The notes under the pieces were generated by a model, which saw only the letters and a program-made list of their open reading frames with translations, searched no databases and had not been told where the DNA came from. Below, piece by piece: positions 38,343 to 46,483 of a stretch of DNA of 51,422 nucleotides (within the stretch, counting starts at the first letter, position 1; each line of letters starts with the position of its first letter). A program made the position numbers and the translations under genes. This DNA is from Solirubrobacter deserti (GTDB lineage: Bacteria; Actinomycetota; Thermoleophilia; Solirubrobacterales; Solirubrobacteraceae): assembly GCF_027587175.1 (NCBI RefSeq), contig NZ_JAPCID010000053.1, positions 1 to 51,422 on the forward strand, written 5' to 3'.

Positions 38343-39446
38343 CTACGCGGCCGTGATCGTGGCCTCGTAGCGCAGCGAGTTGCGGCCGACCGAGTAGAGC
38401 CCGTACGTGCGCAGGGTCGTGTCGCCGTTGGCGTCGAACCCATAGGTGCCGAGCACGCTCTGGCGGTTCTGGACGGTCGGCAGCCAGCCGAGCAGCCCGG
38501 CGCGTGTGCCGCCGCTCGCGTTGAGCCCGTCGAGGATCAGCTTCATCGCCTCGTAGCCGTACACGTAGTACGGGTCGCGGTTCCCGAAAGCGGCGGGCGG
38601 GGGCACGGTCGCGACGGTGACGAACGTGCGGCGCTCGACGCTGCGCGGCAGCGGGTCGACGAAGCCGGACTCGGCGACGCCGTCGGAGCCGAACAGCTGC
38701 ATCCCGCGCAGCGCGCTGGAGCGGAACAGCCGCACGGCGCCGTTGGCGGTGATGCCGGTGTAGGCCATGCAGTCGGCCTTCGCGCGGCGGATCGCCGTCG
38801 GGGCGCCGCGGCTGATGCGGCGGTTGGCGACGACAGGCAGGCCGAGCCGCGCCGCGGTGGCGACGACGTCCGCGTTCATGCCCTGGCCATACACCTCGCC
38901 GTCGTGCACGAGCCCGAGCGCCTTGCACCCGCGGTCGCGCATGGCGGTGACCAGCGCGGCGGCCTGCACGTGGTCGTTGGGCACGATGCGGAAGTAGGTG
39001 CGGACGCCCGTGGGGTAGTACTTGCCCGGCTCGCCGCGCTCGATCGGCGTCGTCAGGCCGTTGTAGGTGTTCGACGGGCTCACCTGCGGGATGCCGGCCC
39101 GGTTGAGGATCGGGATCGAGAGCTTGCTCCCGCCGGAGTTGAACTCGCCGATGTAGGCGACGGTGGACGCGTCGCGGGCGGCGCGCCGGGCGTTCGCGCG
39201 CGTGCGGCCGACGGTCCACGAGCCGGCGCGGGCCGTCGCGTTGTTGAGCGTCGTGAGCCGCACCGGCTTGCCCGCGGCGGTCCCGCCGGCCTCGCGCAGC
39301 GCCCGGCGGGCGCCGTCGTTGACCGCCGTGGTCTGCACACGCGAGGCACCGCTCAAGGGCAGGCTCGAGTACACCGTCAGCTCCTGCGCCGACGCTGCGG
39401 AGGGGAACGCGCCAACGATGAAGAACGCCGCAATGATCCGCTTCAT
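38343..39446 (-). CDS. LivJ-like (type I) ABC substrate-binding protein
   Basis: The 367-residue protein has a signal peptide (MKRIIAAFFIVGAFPSAASA). The mature part is a type I periplasmic binding protein like the branched-chain amino acid receptors: LTVYSSLPLSGASR, TTAVNDGARRALREAGG, VAYIGEFNSGGSKLSIPILN, GIPQVSPSNTYNGLT, YYPTGVRTYFRIVPNDHVQA and ALGLVHDGEVYGQGM. A later DPYYVYGYEAMKLILDGLN segment is also typical. The ligand could be an amino acid or another small solute. No permease or ATPase gene is nearby. It probably shares an operon with the VCBS-repeat gene downstream. Confidence 0.87.
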   Translation of the reverse strand: MKRIIAAFFIVGAFPSAASAQELTVYSSLPLSGASRVQTTAVNDGARRALREAGGTAAGKPVRLTTLNNATARAGSWTVGRTRANARRAARDASTVAYIGEFNSGGSKLSIPILNRAGIPQVSPSNTYNGLTTPIERGEPGKYYPTGVRTYFRIVPNDHVQAAALVTAMRDRGCKALGLVHDGEVYGQGMNADVVATAARLGLPVVANRRISRGAPTAIRRAKADCMAYTGITANGAVRLFRSSALRGMQLFGSDGVAESGFVDPLPRSVERRTFVTVATVPPPAAFGNRDPYYVYGYEAMKLILDGLNASGGTRAGLLGWLPTVQNRQSVLGTYGFDANGDTTLRTYGLYSVGRNSLRYEATITAA

Positions 39447-39474
39447 GGTGCGCACGCTCGTACCCGCGCGCTCG

Positions 39475-39480
39475 TACAAT
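39475..39480 (+). promoter_or_regulatory. -10 element TACAAT before the 39489 gene
   Basis: TACAAT is a near-consensus -10 hexamer, 8 bp before the ATG at 39489. Transcription from it would begin within about one or two bases of the start codon. No convincing -35 sequence is seen. Confidence 0.4.
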
Positions 39481-39488
39481 GGAACGCG

Positions 39489-39950
39489 ATGGACCGCAGT
39501 GCCGCGGAACGCCTGGTCAAAAAGGATCTCGACGCCGCGACCGGGCTGGGAAAGCCGATCTCGAGCCGTGCCCGGCTGTCGCAACGCTCGGTCGAGTCCT
39601 ACCTGAAGGCGGGCGTCAAGCCCCGCTGGATGGAGCGGATCGCCGAAATCGACAATGCGATCGCCCACCAGAGGCGGCGCTTCGCGCGCGCCCACAAGCA
39701 CCTGCGCGAGGAGTCCGAAGGCGACGAGGCCGCGTTCGCGCAGCGCTGGACGGAGTTCGCACAGCGCGCCCGCTTCGACGAGCTCAACGAGCTCATCCAG
39801 CAGCACAACGACTGGTACCCGATCGAGCGCGACCTGCCGATGGACCTGCGGACCCGCGACTACGTGCTCGTCGGCGGCCGCAACTACCGGCGAGAGCCGC
39901 TCTCGGCCGAGTGGGTCCTCCAGCAGTTCCCGGCTAGTCTCCACGACTAG
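39489..39950 (+). CDS. Hypothetical cytoplasmic protein, co-transcribed with a glycosyltransferase
   Basis: The 153-residue protein is soluble, charged and mostly helical (AAERLVKKDLDAATGLGKPI, IAEIDNAIAHQRRRFARAHK). It ends with a segment containing YPIERDLPMDLRTRDYVLVG. I do not recognise a family. It has no signal peptide or membrane segment. Its stop shares one base with the GTG of the GT4 gene, so the two are likely translationally coupled, which suggests a link to glucan synthesis. A leaderless start is likely given the TACAAT 8 bp upstream. Confidence 0.75.
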   Translation: MDRSAAERLVKKDLDAATGLGKPISSRARLSQRSVESYLKAGVKPRWMERIAEIDNAIAHQRRRFARAHKHLREESEGDEAAFAQRWTEFAQRARFDELNELIQQHNDWYPIERDLPMDLRTRDYVLVGGRNYRREPLSAEWVLQQFPASLHD

Positions 39951-41134
39951 TGCGGATTCTCACCCTCTCCTGGGAATACCCACCCATCGTGGAGGGCGGC
40001 CTCGCGCGCCACGTGCGCAAGTTGTCCGAGCAGCTGGTGCGCGACGGGCACGAGGTGCACGTCGTCACGCGCGGCGGGGGTCGGCTGGCCGAGCATGAGG
40101 AACGTCACGGGGTGCACGTGCACCGCGTGCGCGAGCCCGAGTTCCCCAAGGACGACTTGGACGCGTTCATCGCCTGGGTCGACCGCATGAACGAGGACAT
40201 GCTGGCCGCGGGCGCCGAGCTCGGCAGCGGGTCCGATCTCGTCCACTCGCACGACTGGCTGGTCGCCGCCGCGGCCCGGCAGCTCGCGCGCAGGCGCCGC
40301 ATCCCGTGGCTGGTCACCATCCACGCCACCGAGTACGGCCGCCACCAGGGCTGGGTGAACAAGCACCCGCAGTCCTACATCCACGGCGTCGAGAAGCGCA
40401 TGGCGCGGGGTGCCGACCGCCTGATCACCTGCTCGGCGTTCATGCGCGCGCAGGTGGCGGAGATCTACGGCGTGCCGCGCACCAAGGTCACCGCGATCCC
40501 GAACGGCATCGACCCGACCGACCTGCAACCGGTCTCCGACCTTCCGCGCCTGCGCGCGATGTTCGCCGCGCCGGACGAGAAGCTCGTGATCCTCGTCGGC
40601 CGGCTCGTCCACGAGAAGGGCTTCCACCTCGCGCTGGACGCGCTCCCGGGCCTGATCCGGCGGGTCGGCAAGGTCCGCTTCCTGATCGCCGGCTCCGGCA
40701 CGGCGGAGGCCGAGCTCAAGGAGCAGGCCGAGCGGCTCGGGCTGATGGAGCACGGCACGTTCATCGGCTGGACGGGCGACGATGTGCTGCACTCGCTCTA
40801 CCGGATCGCGGACCTGTGCCTGGTGCCGTCGATCTACGAGCCGTTCGGGCTGGTCGCGCTGGAGGCGATGGCGAGCGGCTGCCCGACGATCGTCGCCGAC
40901 ACGGGCGGGCTGCGCGAGGTCGTCCCGCGCGGACGGCGTGCCGGGCTACGCTTCCGCGCCTCGTCCGTGCGCTCGCTGGAGCGCATGGCCCAGCAGCTGC
41001 TCACCGACGACGAGCTGCGCGACCGGCTCGTCGCGGAGGCGAGCGAGCACGTGCTGCGCTTCGACTGGGCCGACGTCGCGCGCCAGACGGCTGCGGTCTA
41101 CGAGCGGCTCGTCGCGTCGCGCACGACGGCGTAG
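39950..41134 (+). CDS. GT4 glycosyltransferase, glycogen synthase-like
   Basis: The 394-residue GT-B enzyme starts MRILTLSWEYPPIVEGGLAR, with the Gly-Gly-Leu donor-binding motif of starch/glycogen synthases. It continues with LVHSHDWLVAAAARQ, VTIHATEYGRHQGW, KVTAIPNGIDPTDL, ILVGRLVHEKGF and the E-x7-E motif in IYEPFGLVALEAMAS. This fits GT4 enzymes that elongate glucan or make maltose 1-phosphate from ADP-glucose (GlgM type). I cannot separate the two activities by eye; its place beside the glgE-tre genes fits either. The GTG start shares one base with the preceding stop. Its 3' end overlaps the convergent beta-helix gene by 37 bp. Confidence 0.85.
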   Translation: MRILTLSWEYPPIVEGGLARHVRKLSEQLVRDGHEVHVVTRGGGRLAEHEERHGVHVHRVREPEFPKDDLDAFIAWVDRMNEDMLAAGAELGSGSDLVHSHDWLVAAAARQLARRRRIPWLVTIHATEYGRHQGWVNKHPQSYIHGVEKRMARGADRLITCSAFMRAQVAEIYGVPRTKVTAIPNGIDPTDLQPVSDLPRLRAMFAAPDEKLVILVGRLVHEKGFHLALDALPGLIRRVGKVRFLIAGSGTAEAELKEQAERLGLMEHGTFIGWTGDDVLHSLYRIADLCLVPSIYEPFGLVALEAMASGCPTIVADTGGLREVVPRGRRAGLRFRASSVRSLERMAQQLLTDDELRDRLVAEASEHVLRFDWADVARQTAAVYERLVASRTTA

Positions 41135-41532
41135 GGCTCCACCGTCGCCCCCGCGGGGATGTCCGCCCCCGCGCAGAGCACGGCGTGCATGCCGATCCTC
41201 GCGCGCGCGCCCACGCGCACGAGCGCCTTGAACTGCGGCTGGGCGTTGACCGGCCGCTCGACGTCGGCGAACGTCGGCGCCGAGCCCTCGATCGCCGCCC
41301 AGTCGCCGATCAGCGCTCCCTCGCCGATCTCCACGCCCGCGTGGGAGACGACCACGGCGCGCTCGCCCACGCGCGCGCCCGCGCCGACCTTGACCGTCCC
41401 GGCGTGCGCCGAGATCCGCGCTTCGGGTCCGATCTCGACGCCCGGCCCGAGGACCACGCGCGCGCCGCGCGCGACCTCGATCCGCGCCGTGCGATGGATG
41501 CGGGCTCCGGGACCTACGGAGACCCTTCGCAC
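41098..41532 (-). CDS. Left-handed beta-helix (hexapeptide-repeat) protein
   Basis: The 144-residue protein from a GTG at 41532 is almost entirely hexapeptide repeat: VSVGPGARIHRTARIEVARG, VVLGPGVEIGPEARI, VGAGARVGERAVV, VEIGEGALIGDWAAI, and after a loop VRVGARARIGMHAVLCAGAD. This fold is used by acyl- or acetyltransferases and gamma-type carbonic anhydrases. Several histidines occur (GTVKV preceded by SAHA, VSHAG, GMHAV), but I cannot confirm an active site. It is short, so it may be a small acetyltransferase or a partial relative. The gene diverges from the STAS gene and ends inside the GT4 gene. Confidence 0.78.
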   Translation of the reverse strand: MRRVSVGPGARIHRTARIEVARGARVVLGPGVEIGPEARISAHAGTVKVGAGARVGERAVVVSHAGVEIGEGALIGDWAAIEGSAPTFADVERPVNAQPQFKALVRVGARARIGMHAVLCAGADIPAGATVEPYAVVRDATSRS

Positions 41533-41541
41533 CGCGCTACC

Positions 41542-41856
41542 TTGTCCGGCATCGAAGGCTTGAGGACTGCAGAGAAGCACGTCGGCGAGACCACGCTCGT
41601 AGAAGTGCACGGCGAGCTGGACTGCTCCACGGTCCCCTCGCTGGAGGGCCGGATGGACGCCGTCCTGCACGACGGCCACGGTCCCGTCGTGCTGGATCTG
41701 CGCGAGCTGCGCTTCATGGACGTCTCCGGGCTGCGCCTCGCCGTGCGGCTCGAGGCGCGCGCGCAGCTGCACGGCGTGCCGTTCTCGATGCTCGAGGGGC
41801 ACGGGCCGGTCGCCCGCGTCTTCGAGCTCACCGGGATGCGGCGCTTCGTCGGCTGA
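41542..41856 (+). CDS. STAS-domain protein, anti-sigma factor antagonist-like
   Basis: The protein (104 residues from TTG 41542; TTG 41560 or ATG 41494 are possible) has a STAS fold: TTLVEVHGELDCSTVPSLEG, VVLDLRELRFMDVSGLRLA and a final helix VARVFELTGMRRFVG. The Ser in FMDVSGL is where SpoIIAA/RsbV proteins are phosphorylated. It would bind an anti-sigma kinase or take part in a partner-switching system, but no such kinase is encoded here. The start is uncertain because a true ATG would overlap the divergent beta-helix gene. A hairpin follows. Confidence 0.85.
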   Translation: MSGIEGLRTAEKHVGETTLVEVHGELDCSTVPSLEGRMDAVLHDGHGPVVLDLRELRFMDVSGLRLAVRLEARAQLHGVPFSMLEGHGPVARVFELTGMRRFVG

Positions 41857-41879
41857 ACCGGCACCTGCCTGACCTTACC

Positions 41880-41901
41880 GGCGTGGATTTGCATCCACGC
41901 C
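41880..41901 (+). terminator. Hairpin after the STAS gene
   Basis: A perfect 9-bp stem (GGCGTGGAT with ATCCACGCC) closes a 4-base loop 23 bp after the STAS stop. No T-run follows. The rest of the 160-bp gap to the M6 protease shows no clear promoter. Confidence 0.6.
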
Positions 41902-42018
41902 CATTGACTTCTCAAGCGCCCTTAAAGAGCATGCGAGGCCGCCAGTGTTCCGCGGTCACGGGTATGGGGTGAGGGTTCCGGAGGGACGGTGCCGCGGCCG
42001 TCCTGAGTGGAGGGGCAG

Positions 42019-44550
42019 TTGATCAAGAAAGCAATGCTCGCCGCGGCGGTGGCCGCGGCGACGGTGGTTGCGGCTTCGCCCGCGACCGCGGCGCCGCCTG
42101 CGCCGCTGGACCCGCAGAAGTGGTCCTTTCAGGACAACCTGACGTGGGCCGACTACAAGCCGCTCCCGGGCCCGAACTACGCGGACCCGAGCATCCAGCC
42201 GACGGTCAAGAAGTGGCGCGTCGCGCTGCTCATGTTCGACTATCCCGACAAGTCGTTCACGATCTCCGAGCCGGCGGGCTCCACCATCTATGGCACGCCT
42301 TCCGCGCTCGCGCACAGCATCCCGCGCGCCGAGGTGCCGAAGTTCTACGGCGACTTCTTCAACACGCCTTCGGCGCTGAACAACTTCCAGACCATCAACC
42401 GGTACTGGATGGAGAACTCCTACGGCAAGTACGGCGTCGAGCTCGTGCCGTTCGGCCCGTTCAAGCTGCCCAAGAAGTCCTACCAGTACCACCTCGGCAG
42501 CGGCTTCCAGCAGCCCGCCGACTGCCCGAACCCGACCAACGACCCGGCCGAGCGCTGCTACTCGTCGTTCCTGCCCGGGCAGACGCAGGGCCGTGCCGAG
42601 TTCGACTACTTCACGGCGGCGCGCACGGCGTGGGAGCAGAACGTCCCGGCGGCCACGCGCGCGACGTTCGACAACGCCTACTTCGTCTCGGCCGGCCAGG
42701 ACGAGAGCGCGACGTGGCAGGAGTTCGGCGAGATGCGCTTCACCGGCCCCGAGGCCGTGACCGACCCGTTCGGGCCCAAGCACATCGATCCGCTGCACGC
42801 GCGCGGCAACTGGGCCTCGACGCGCTACATCCCGTGGACCTCGTGGGCGGCCGCCTCCAACATCTGGCCCTCCGCGAACCAGAACGTCTCCACCGAGGCC
42901 GAGTCCTCGGGTATGGCGGTGTTCGCGCACGAGCTCTCGCACAACCTGGGCCTGCCGGACAACTACAACAACCCGTTCCAGGCGGTCCCGCAGCGCACCG
43001 CGGGCGGCATGTGGGACATGATGAGCCGCGGCTCGTTCAACGGTCCGGGCGGTCAGCACACCCGCTGGATGATCCCGCCGACGCAGGGCGCCGCGCTCGG
43101 CGCGCAGCACGGCATCCGCAACAAGCAGAAGCTCAACTTCGTCGCGCCCGACGACGTGCTGACGCTTAACCGCGGCGGCCTGGCCCAAACCGGCACGATG
43201 GTGGCCGAGGTCAAGGCGCGTGAGGTCGCGCCGGGCGACGACCTCGCGGGCGTGCGCGTCGTGCTCAACGACGGCGGCGACAAGAACCCGGTGTGCCGCT
43301 ACCAGGAGAACCCGATGTGCGAGGGGCCCTGGTACACGATCCAGAACGGCCAGGAGCGGATCACCCCGGGCTTCGACGACTACACCGTCGAGGTCGTCCA
43401 GCAGATCGGCTCGGACTCCTTCACGGGCGGCTCCGGCGTGCTGATCGGCAAGAACAAGACGCAGAGCTCGTCCTGCGGCTCGCCGAACTTCAACTGCCAG
43501 ACCTGGTACATCGACGCCAACCCGCAGGACATCAACCAGGTCGACTACGTCAAGGCCGACGGGACCGTGGTCAAGGCCACGCTCGGCGACGAGCGCCAGA
43601 CCAACGACGGCACCTTCCACGCGGGCGTGAACTCCGGCTCCGAGTACGAGTTCAAGGCCTCCAACAACCAGCTGCACTTCTACATCCTCGACAAGCGCGT
43701 GGATGCGGAGGGCGTCAACCGCTACAAGATCGGGATCCGCTCGCTGGCCGGGACCGGCCCGCAGACGCGCGGCGTGTCGCTCTCGCCGGCGACCAAGGGC
43801 ACGGCCGAGGGCCTGCCGACCTGCACGTTCTCGCTCAAGAACACGGGCACCGCGGCCGATCTGCCGGCCGGCGTGCACCCGACGGCGGAAGTCGCCAAGT
43901 ACTTCAACAGCGATATCTACCGCCTGACCGCGACCTCGAACACCACCGGCTGGACCGCGCACCTCAAGAACGCGCTGGCCACGGCCGAGTTCGGCCAGTC
44001 GGTCGACGTCCCGGTCTACATCGACAAGGTCGCGGGCGCCCCGGCCAACGGCTCGGTCACCCTCACGGCCACGTCGGAGAGCGACCCGTCGAAGACCATG
44101 TCGACGACCTGCGCGTTCGGTGCGGGCGACACCGTGGGCGGCACCGTCCCGGCGACGCTGGCGCTGAACCTCGGCACGGCGGACTTCGAGCCGTTCACGC
44201 CGGGCATGCAGAAGGACTACTACGCCTCGACGGACGCCAAGGTCACGTCGACCGCCGGCGACGCGACGCTGAGCGTCGCCGACCCGAGCACGACCGCCGC
44301 CGGCCACCTGGTCAACGGCGCGTTCGTGATGCCGGAGAAGCTGCAGGTCAACGCCGTTCGCGGCGCGACCTCGAGCGACGTGTACGCGCCGCTCGGCAGC
44401 GCAGCGACGTCCCTGCTGAGCTGGGACAACCCGGTCTCCAACGACGAGGTGACGGTCGGCTTCAAGCAGCCGGTCAAGGCCAACGACGCGCTGCGTACGG
44501 GCACGTACGCCAAGACGTTGACCTTCACGCTCTCGACGACCAACCCGTAG
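42019..44550 (+). CDS. Secreted M6-family (InhA-like) metalloprotease
   Basis: A TTG at 42019 follows GGAGG by 5 nt and gives an 843-residue preprotein; a GTG at 42007 is the alternative. A signal peptide (IKKAMLAAAVAAATVVAASP ATAA region) leads to a large catalytic domain. The zinc motif is FAHELSHNLGLPDNYN (HExxHxxGxxD), as in M6 immune-inhibitor-A-like proteases; MWDMMSRGSF serves as the Met-turn region. WRVALLMFDYPDKSF near the N-terminus is also typical of M6. The C-terminal ~300 residues are beta-rich domains (TCTFSLKNTGTAADLPAGVH onward), probably for binding. Many Cys pairs suggest disulfides. It likely degrades proteins outside the cell. A strong hairpin follows the stop. Confidence 0.88.
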   Translation: MIKKAMLAAAVAAATVVAASPATAAPPAPLDPQKWSFQDNLTWADYKPLPGPNYADPSIQPTVKKWRVALLMFDYPDKSFTISEPAGSTIYGTPSALAHSIPRAEVPKFYGDFFNTPSALNNFQTINRYWMENSYGKYGVELVPFGPFKLPKKSYQYHLGSGFQQPADCPNPTNDPAERCYSSFLPGQTQGRAEFDYFTAARTAWEQNVPAATRATFDNAYFVSAGQDESATWQEFGEMRFTGPEAVTDPFGPKHIDPLHARGNWASTRYIPWTSWAAASNIWPSANQNVSTEAESSGMAVFAHELSHNLGLPDNYNNPFQAVPQRTAGGMWDMMSRGSFNGPGGQHTRWMIPPTQGAALGAQHGIRNKQKLNFVAPDDVLTLNRGGLAQTGTMVAEVKAREVAPGDDLAGVRVVLNDGGDKNPVCRYQENPMCEGPWYTIQNGQERITPGFDDYTVEVVQQIGSDSFTGGSGVLIGKNKTQSSSCGSPNFNCQTWYIDANPQDINQVDYVKADGTVVKATLGDERQTNDGTFHAGVNSGSEYEFKASNNQLHFYILDKRVDAEGVNRYKIGIRSLAGTGPQTRGVSLSPATKGTAEGLPTCTFSLKNTGTAADLPAGVHPTAEVAKYFNSDIYRLTATSNTTGWTAHLKNALATAEFGQSVDVPVYIDKVAGAPANGSVTLTATSESDPSKTMSTTCAFGAGDTVGGTVPATLALNLGTADFEPFTPGMQKDYYASTDAKVTSTAGDATLSVADPSTTAAGHLVNGAFVMPEKLQVNAVRGATSSDVYAPLGSAATSLLSWDNPVSNDEVTVGFKQPVKANDALRTGTYAKTLTFTLSTTNP

Positions 44551-44562
44551 ACGGGTGAGGGT

Positions 44563-44588
44563 GGGCCCCGGCGTGCGCGCCGGGGCCC
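44563..44588. terminator. Strong bidirectional hairpin after the M6 protease
   Basis: An 11-bp perfect GC stem (GGGCCCCGGCG with CGCCGGGGCCC) and a 4-base loop lie 12 bp after the protease stop and 7 bp before the end of the convergent DsbA-like gene. It could stop transcription from both sides. Confidence 0.75.
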
Positions 44589-44595
44589 GCTCGTG

Positions 44596-45465
44596 CTAGG
44601 CGGCGATCCAGAGCGCGTCGTGGCCGAATGCCACGCGCGAGGCCAGGCCGTCGCCGGCGGCGGTGATCAGCGCGTCCTCGACCTCGTCCGGCTTGGGCGG
44701 GAACTTGTCCTCGGCGCACACCATGGCCACCTCGGCGGTGGTCAGGCCGTCCGGGAACGCCTTCAGGACCTCGACGACGTCGGTCGCGGGGGCGCGACGG
44801 GTGAGGCTCGTGTCCAGGTTCGCCACCAGGACGTCGTAGGCCTCGAACGACTGGTAGCCGCCCGCCTCGAGCGTCGTGGAGCCGTTGGAGAGCTTCAGGC
44901 TCGGCGCGGTGTAGCGAACGCGGCCGTCGGTGTTGGCGTGCTTGTCCTGGAACTCGGTGGGCGAGCCGGCGGCGGTGCGCGCCTCGTCCTTGTCCTGTTC
45001 GAAGAGGGTCTCGGTCTCCGGGGCCTGCGCGGCGGCGATGATCGCGTCGGGGTCGATCCCGGGCACCCAGTCGATCGCGGCCCGCAGCGCGCCGTAGTCC
45101 TCCAGGAAGAGGTTGGAGGTGAACTGCGCGAGCTGCAGCGCGCGGAACACGGCGTACTCACGGTCCGGGTTCAGCCGGCGCGTGGCGACGACGACGCGGC
45201 ACATCGGCCACGTCCCGTGCACGCGCTCGCGCGGCTCGGTGGAGAACGGCATCCCGCGCCAGCGGAAGTTCCGGAACCCGCGCGCCTGGCCGGGCCCCGT
45301 GTAGCCGCGCTCCTCATAGACGGAGCCGGCCTCAGTGAGGCCGATCATGACGTGGCGCCATTCGAGCTGGTCGCCGTAGCGCCACTTCAGCGCGGCGAGG
45401 GCGGGAGAGGCCGACCAGGCCCACGGGCAGCCGGGGTCGGAGAAATGGGTGACTTGGAGCGACAC
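44596..45465 (-). CDS. DsbA-family (FrnE-like) oxidoreductase with a single active-site Cys
   Basis: The 289-residue protein begins LQVTHFSDPGCPWAWSASPA and has the DsbA thioredoxin-like fold with a large helical insert. The active-site motif is C13-P-W-A, so the second Cys of CxxC is missing. Later parts include YGDQLEWRHVMIGLTE, FRALQLAQFTSNLFLEDYGA and LEAGGYQSFEAYDVLVANLD. FrnE-like proteins are cytoplasmic oxidoreductases or isomerases. Without the second Cys it cannot do a normal dithiol exchange and may work as a glutathione-transferase-like or chaperone-type member. It lies 10 bp after the DyP peroxidase gene and is likely co-transcribed. Confidence 0.8.
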   Translation of the reverse strand: MSLQVTHFSDPGCPWAWSASPALAALKWRYGDQLEWRHVMIGLTEAGSVYEERGYTGPGQARGFRNFRWRGMPFSTEPRERVHGTWPMCRVVVATRRLNPDREYAVFRALQLAQFTSNLFLEDYGALRAAIDWVPGIDPDAIIAAAQAPETETLFEQDKDEARTAAGSPTEFQDKHANTDGRVRYTAPSLKLSNGSTTLEAGGYQSFEAYDVLVANLDTSLTRRAPATDVVEVLKAFPDGLTTAEVAMVCAEDKFPPKPDEVEDALITAAGDGLASRVAFGHDALWIAA

Positions 45466-45475
45466 CTACGAAAGG

Positions 45476-46411
45476 TTAGTCGAGGAGTGGTTGCGCGATG
45501 AATGAGTTGCGCTGCGCGCCCGGCGGGATGGCGAAGATGGCGCTGCCGCGGTGCTGCGTGTGGGCGTGCAGCGCGTCGTGCTCGGCGAGCCGCTGCATGA
45601 GCGGCGTGAACTGGCGCCGCGGGTCAGCCATGAACGCGAGGAACAGCAGACCCTCGGGCGTGTCGTAGCCGCGCCGCAGGATCGCGACGTGGGCGGTGCG
45701 CGGCGCGGCGACGCGGATGTGGGCGTCGGGCGGAAGCTGGTCGAGGATCGGCGCGTCGAAGAGGCGCGTGCCGGTGAGCGGCGCCCCCGTGCGCTTGTCG
45801 CGGCCGATGATCTGCTCCTGCTCGCCGTCTTTGAGCGTGTGCCAAGTCGGCTGGACGTGGATGTCGCGGACGACCAGATACGTGCCGCCGACCATGCCGG
45901 TGTGGTCGTTGCCCGTCACCCACACGTGCCGGTCGAAGTCCCGCGGGCGCTTAAGGTTGAGCGTGCCGTCGTGGAATCCGAGCGCGCCTCTTCCGCGGCG
46001 GGCGCCGCGCCGCTGCCAGCGTGGCCTGAGGCCTTCGAGCGGCTCGGGCGGGTCGTCGGCCTGGATCAGGACGGCGAGGTCGCCGCCGCAGCGACGCGGG
46101 TCGAGGGCGTCGCCGTGGAAGTGGGGAAGCGGCTTCAGGCGCGGGCTCGGCAACACGGCCGGGCCGAGGCCGAGCGTCACCGTCTGGCCCTGGGCGTGCC
46201 GGGTCTCGGCCTCCTTCGTCCAGTGCTCGAGGACCTCCCGCGGGTCGGCGCCGTCCAGGTCGTACGCGGTGAGGAGCGCGTGCGTCAGGTGCGGCGTGAC
46301 GATGCCTGGCTGGTGGGGGCCGTAGACGCTCGGCGGAGCGTCGTCCGGGCGGTACGTCCAGCCCGGGCCTCGTTGCGCGATCGGCACGCCCTTGCCCCAA
46401 CGTCGCTGCAC
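45476..46411 (-). CDS. DyP-type heme peroxidase
   Basis: The 311-residue protein shows DyP family motifs: LGLGPAVLPSPRLKPLPHFH, GDLAVLIQADDP, ALGFHDGTLN (a GxxDG motif whose Asp acts as acid in peroxide cleavage), QEQIIGRDKRTGAPLTGTRL, HVAILRRGYDTPEGLLFLAF, DPRRQFTPLMQRLAEHDALH, and GSAIFAIPPG. It lacks a Tat signal and is short, so it appears cytoplasmic. The heme-binding His cannot be fixed without alignment. The GTG at 46411 is the assumed start. It precedes the DsbA-like gene and diverges from the helicase gene. No encapsulin gene is nearby. Confidence 0.88.
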   Translation of the reverse strand: MQRRWGKGVPIAQRGPGWTYRPDDAPPSVYGPHQPGIVTPHLTHALLTAYDLDGADPREVLEHWTKEAETRHAQGQTVTLGLGPAVLPSPRLKPLPHFHGDALDPRRCGGDLAVLIQADDPPEPLEGLRPRWQRRGARRGRGALGFHDGTLNLKRPRDFDRHVWVTGNDHTGMVGGTYLVVRDIHVQPTWHTLKDGEQEQIIGRDKRTGAPLTGTRLFDAPILDQLPPDAHIRVAAPRTAHVAILRRGYDTPEGLLFLAFMADPRRQFTPLMQRLAEHDALHAHTQHRGSAIFAIPPGAQRNSFIAQPLLD

Positions 46412-46483
46412 GGTTCCATGGTGGCGCGCAACTCCCGCTCGTAGCGAAAATCCGCGCGATCGCCGTCCGACGCGGCCCCTATC

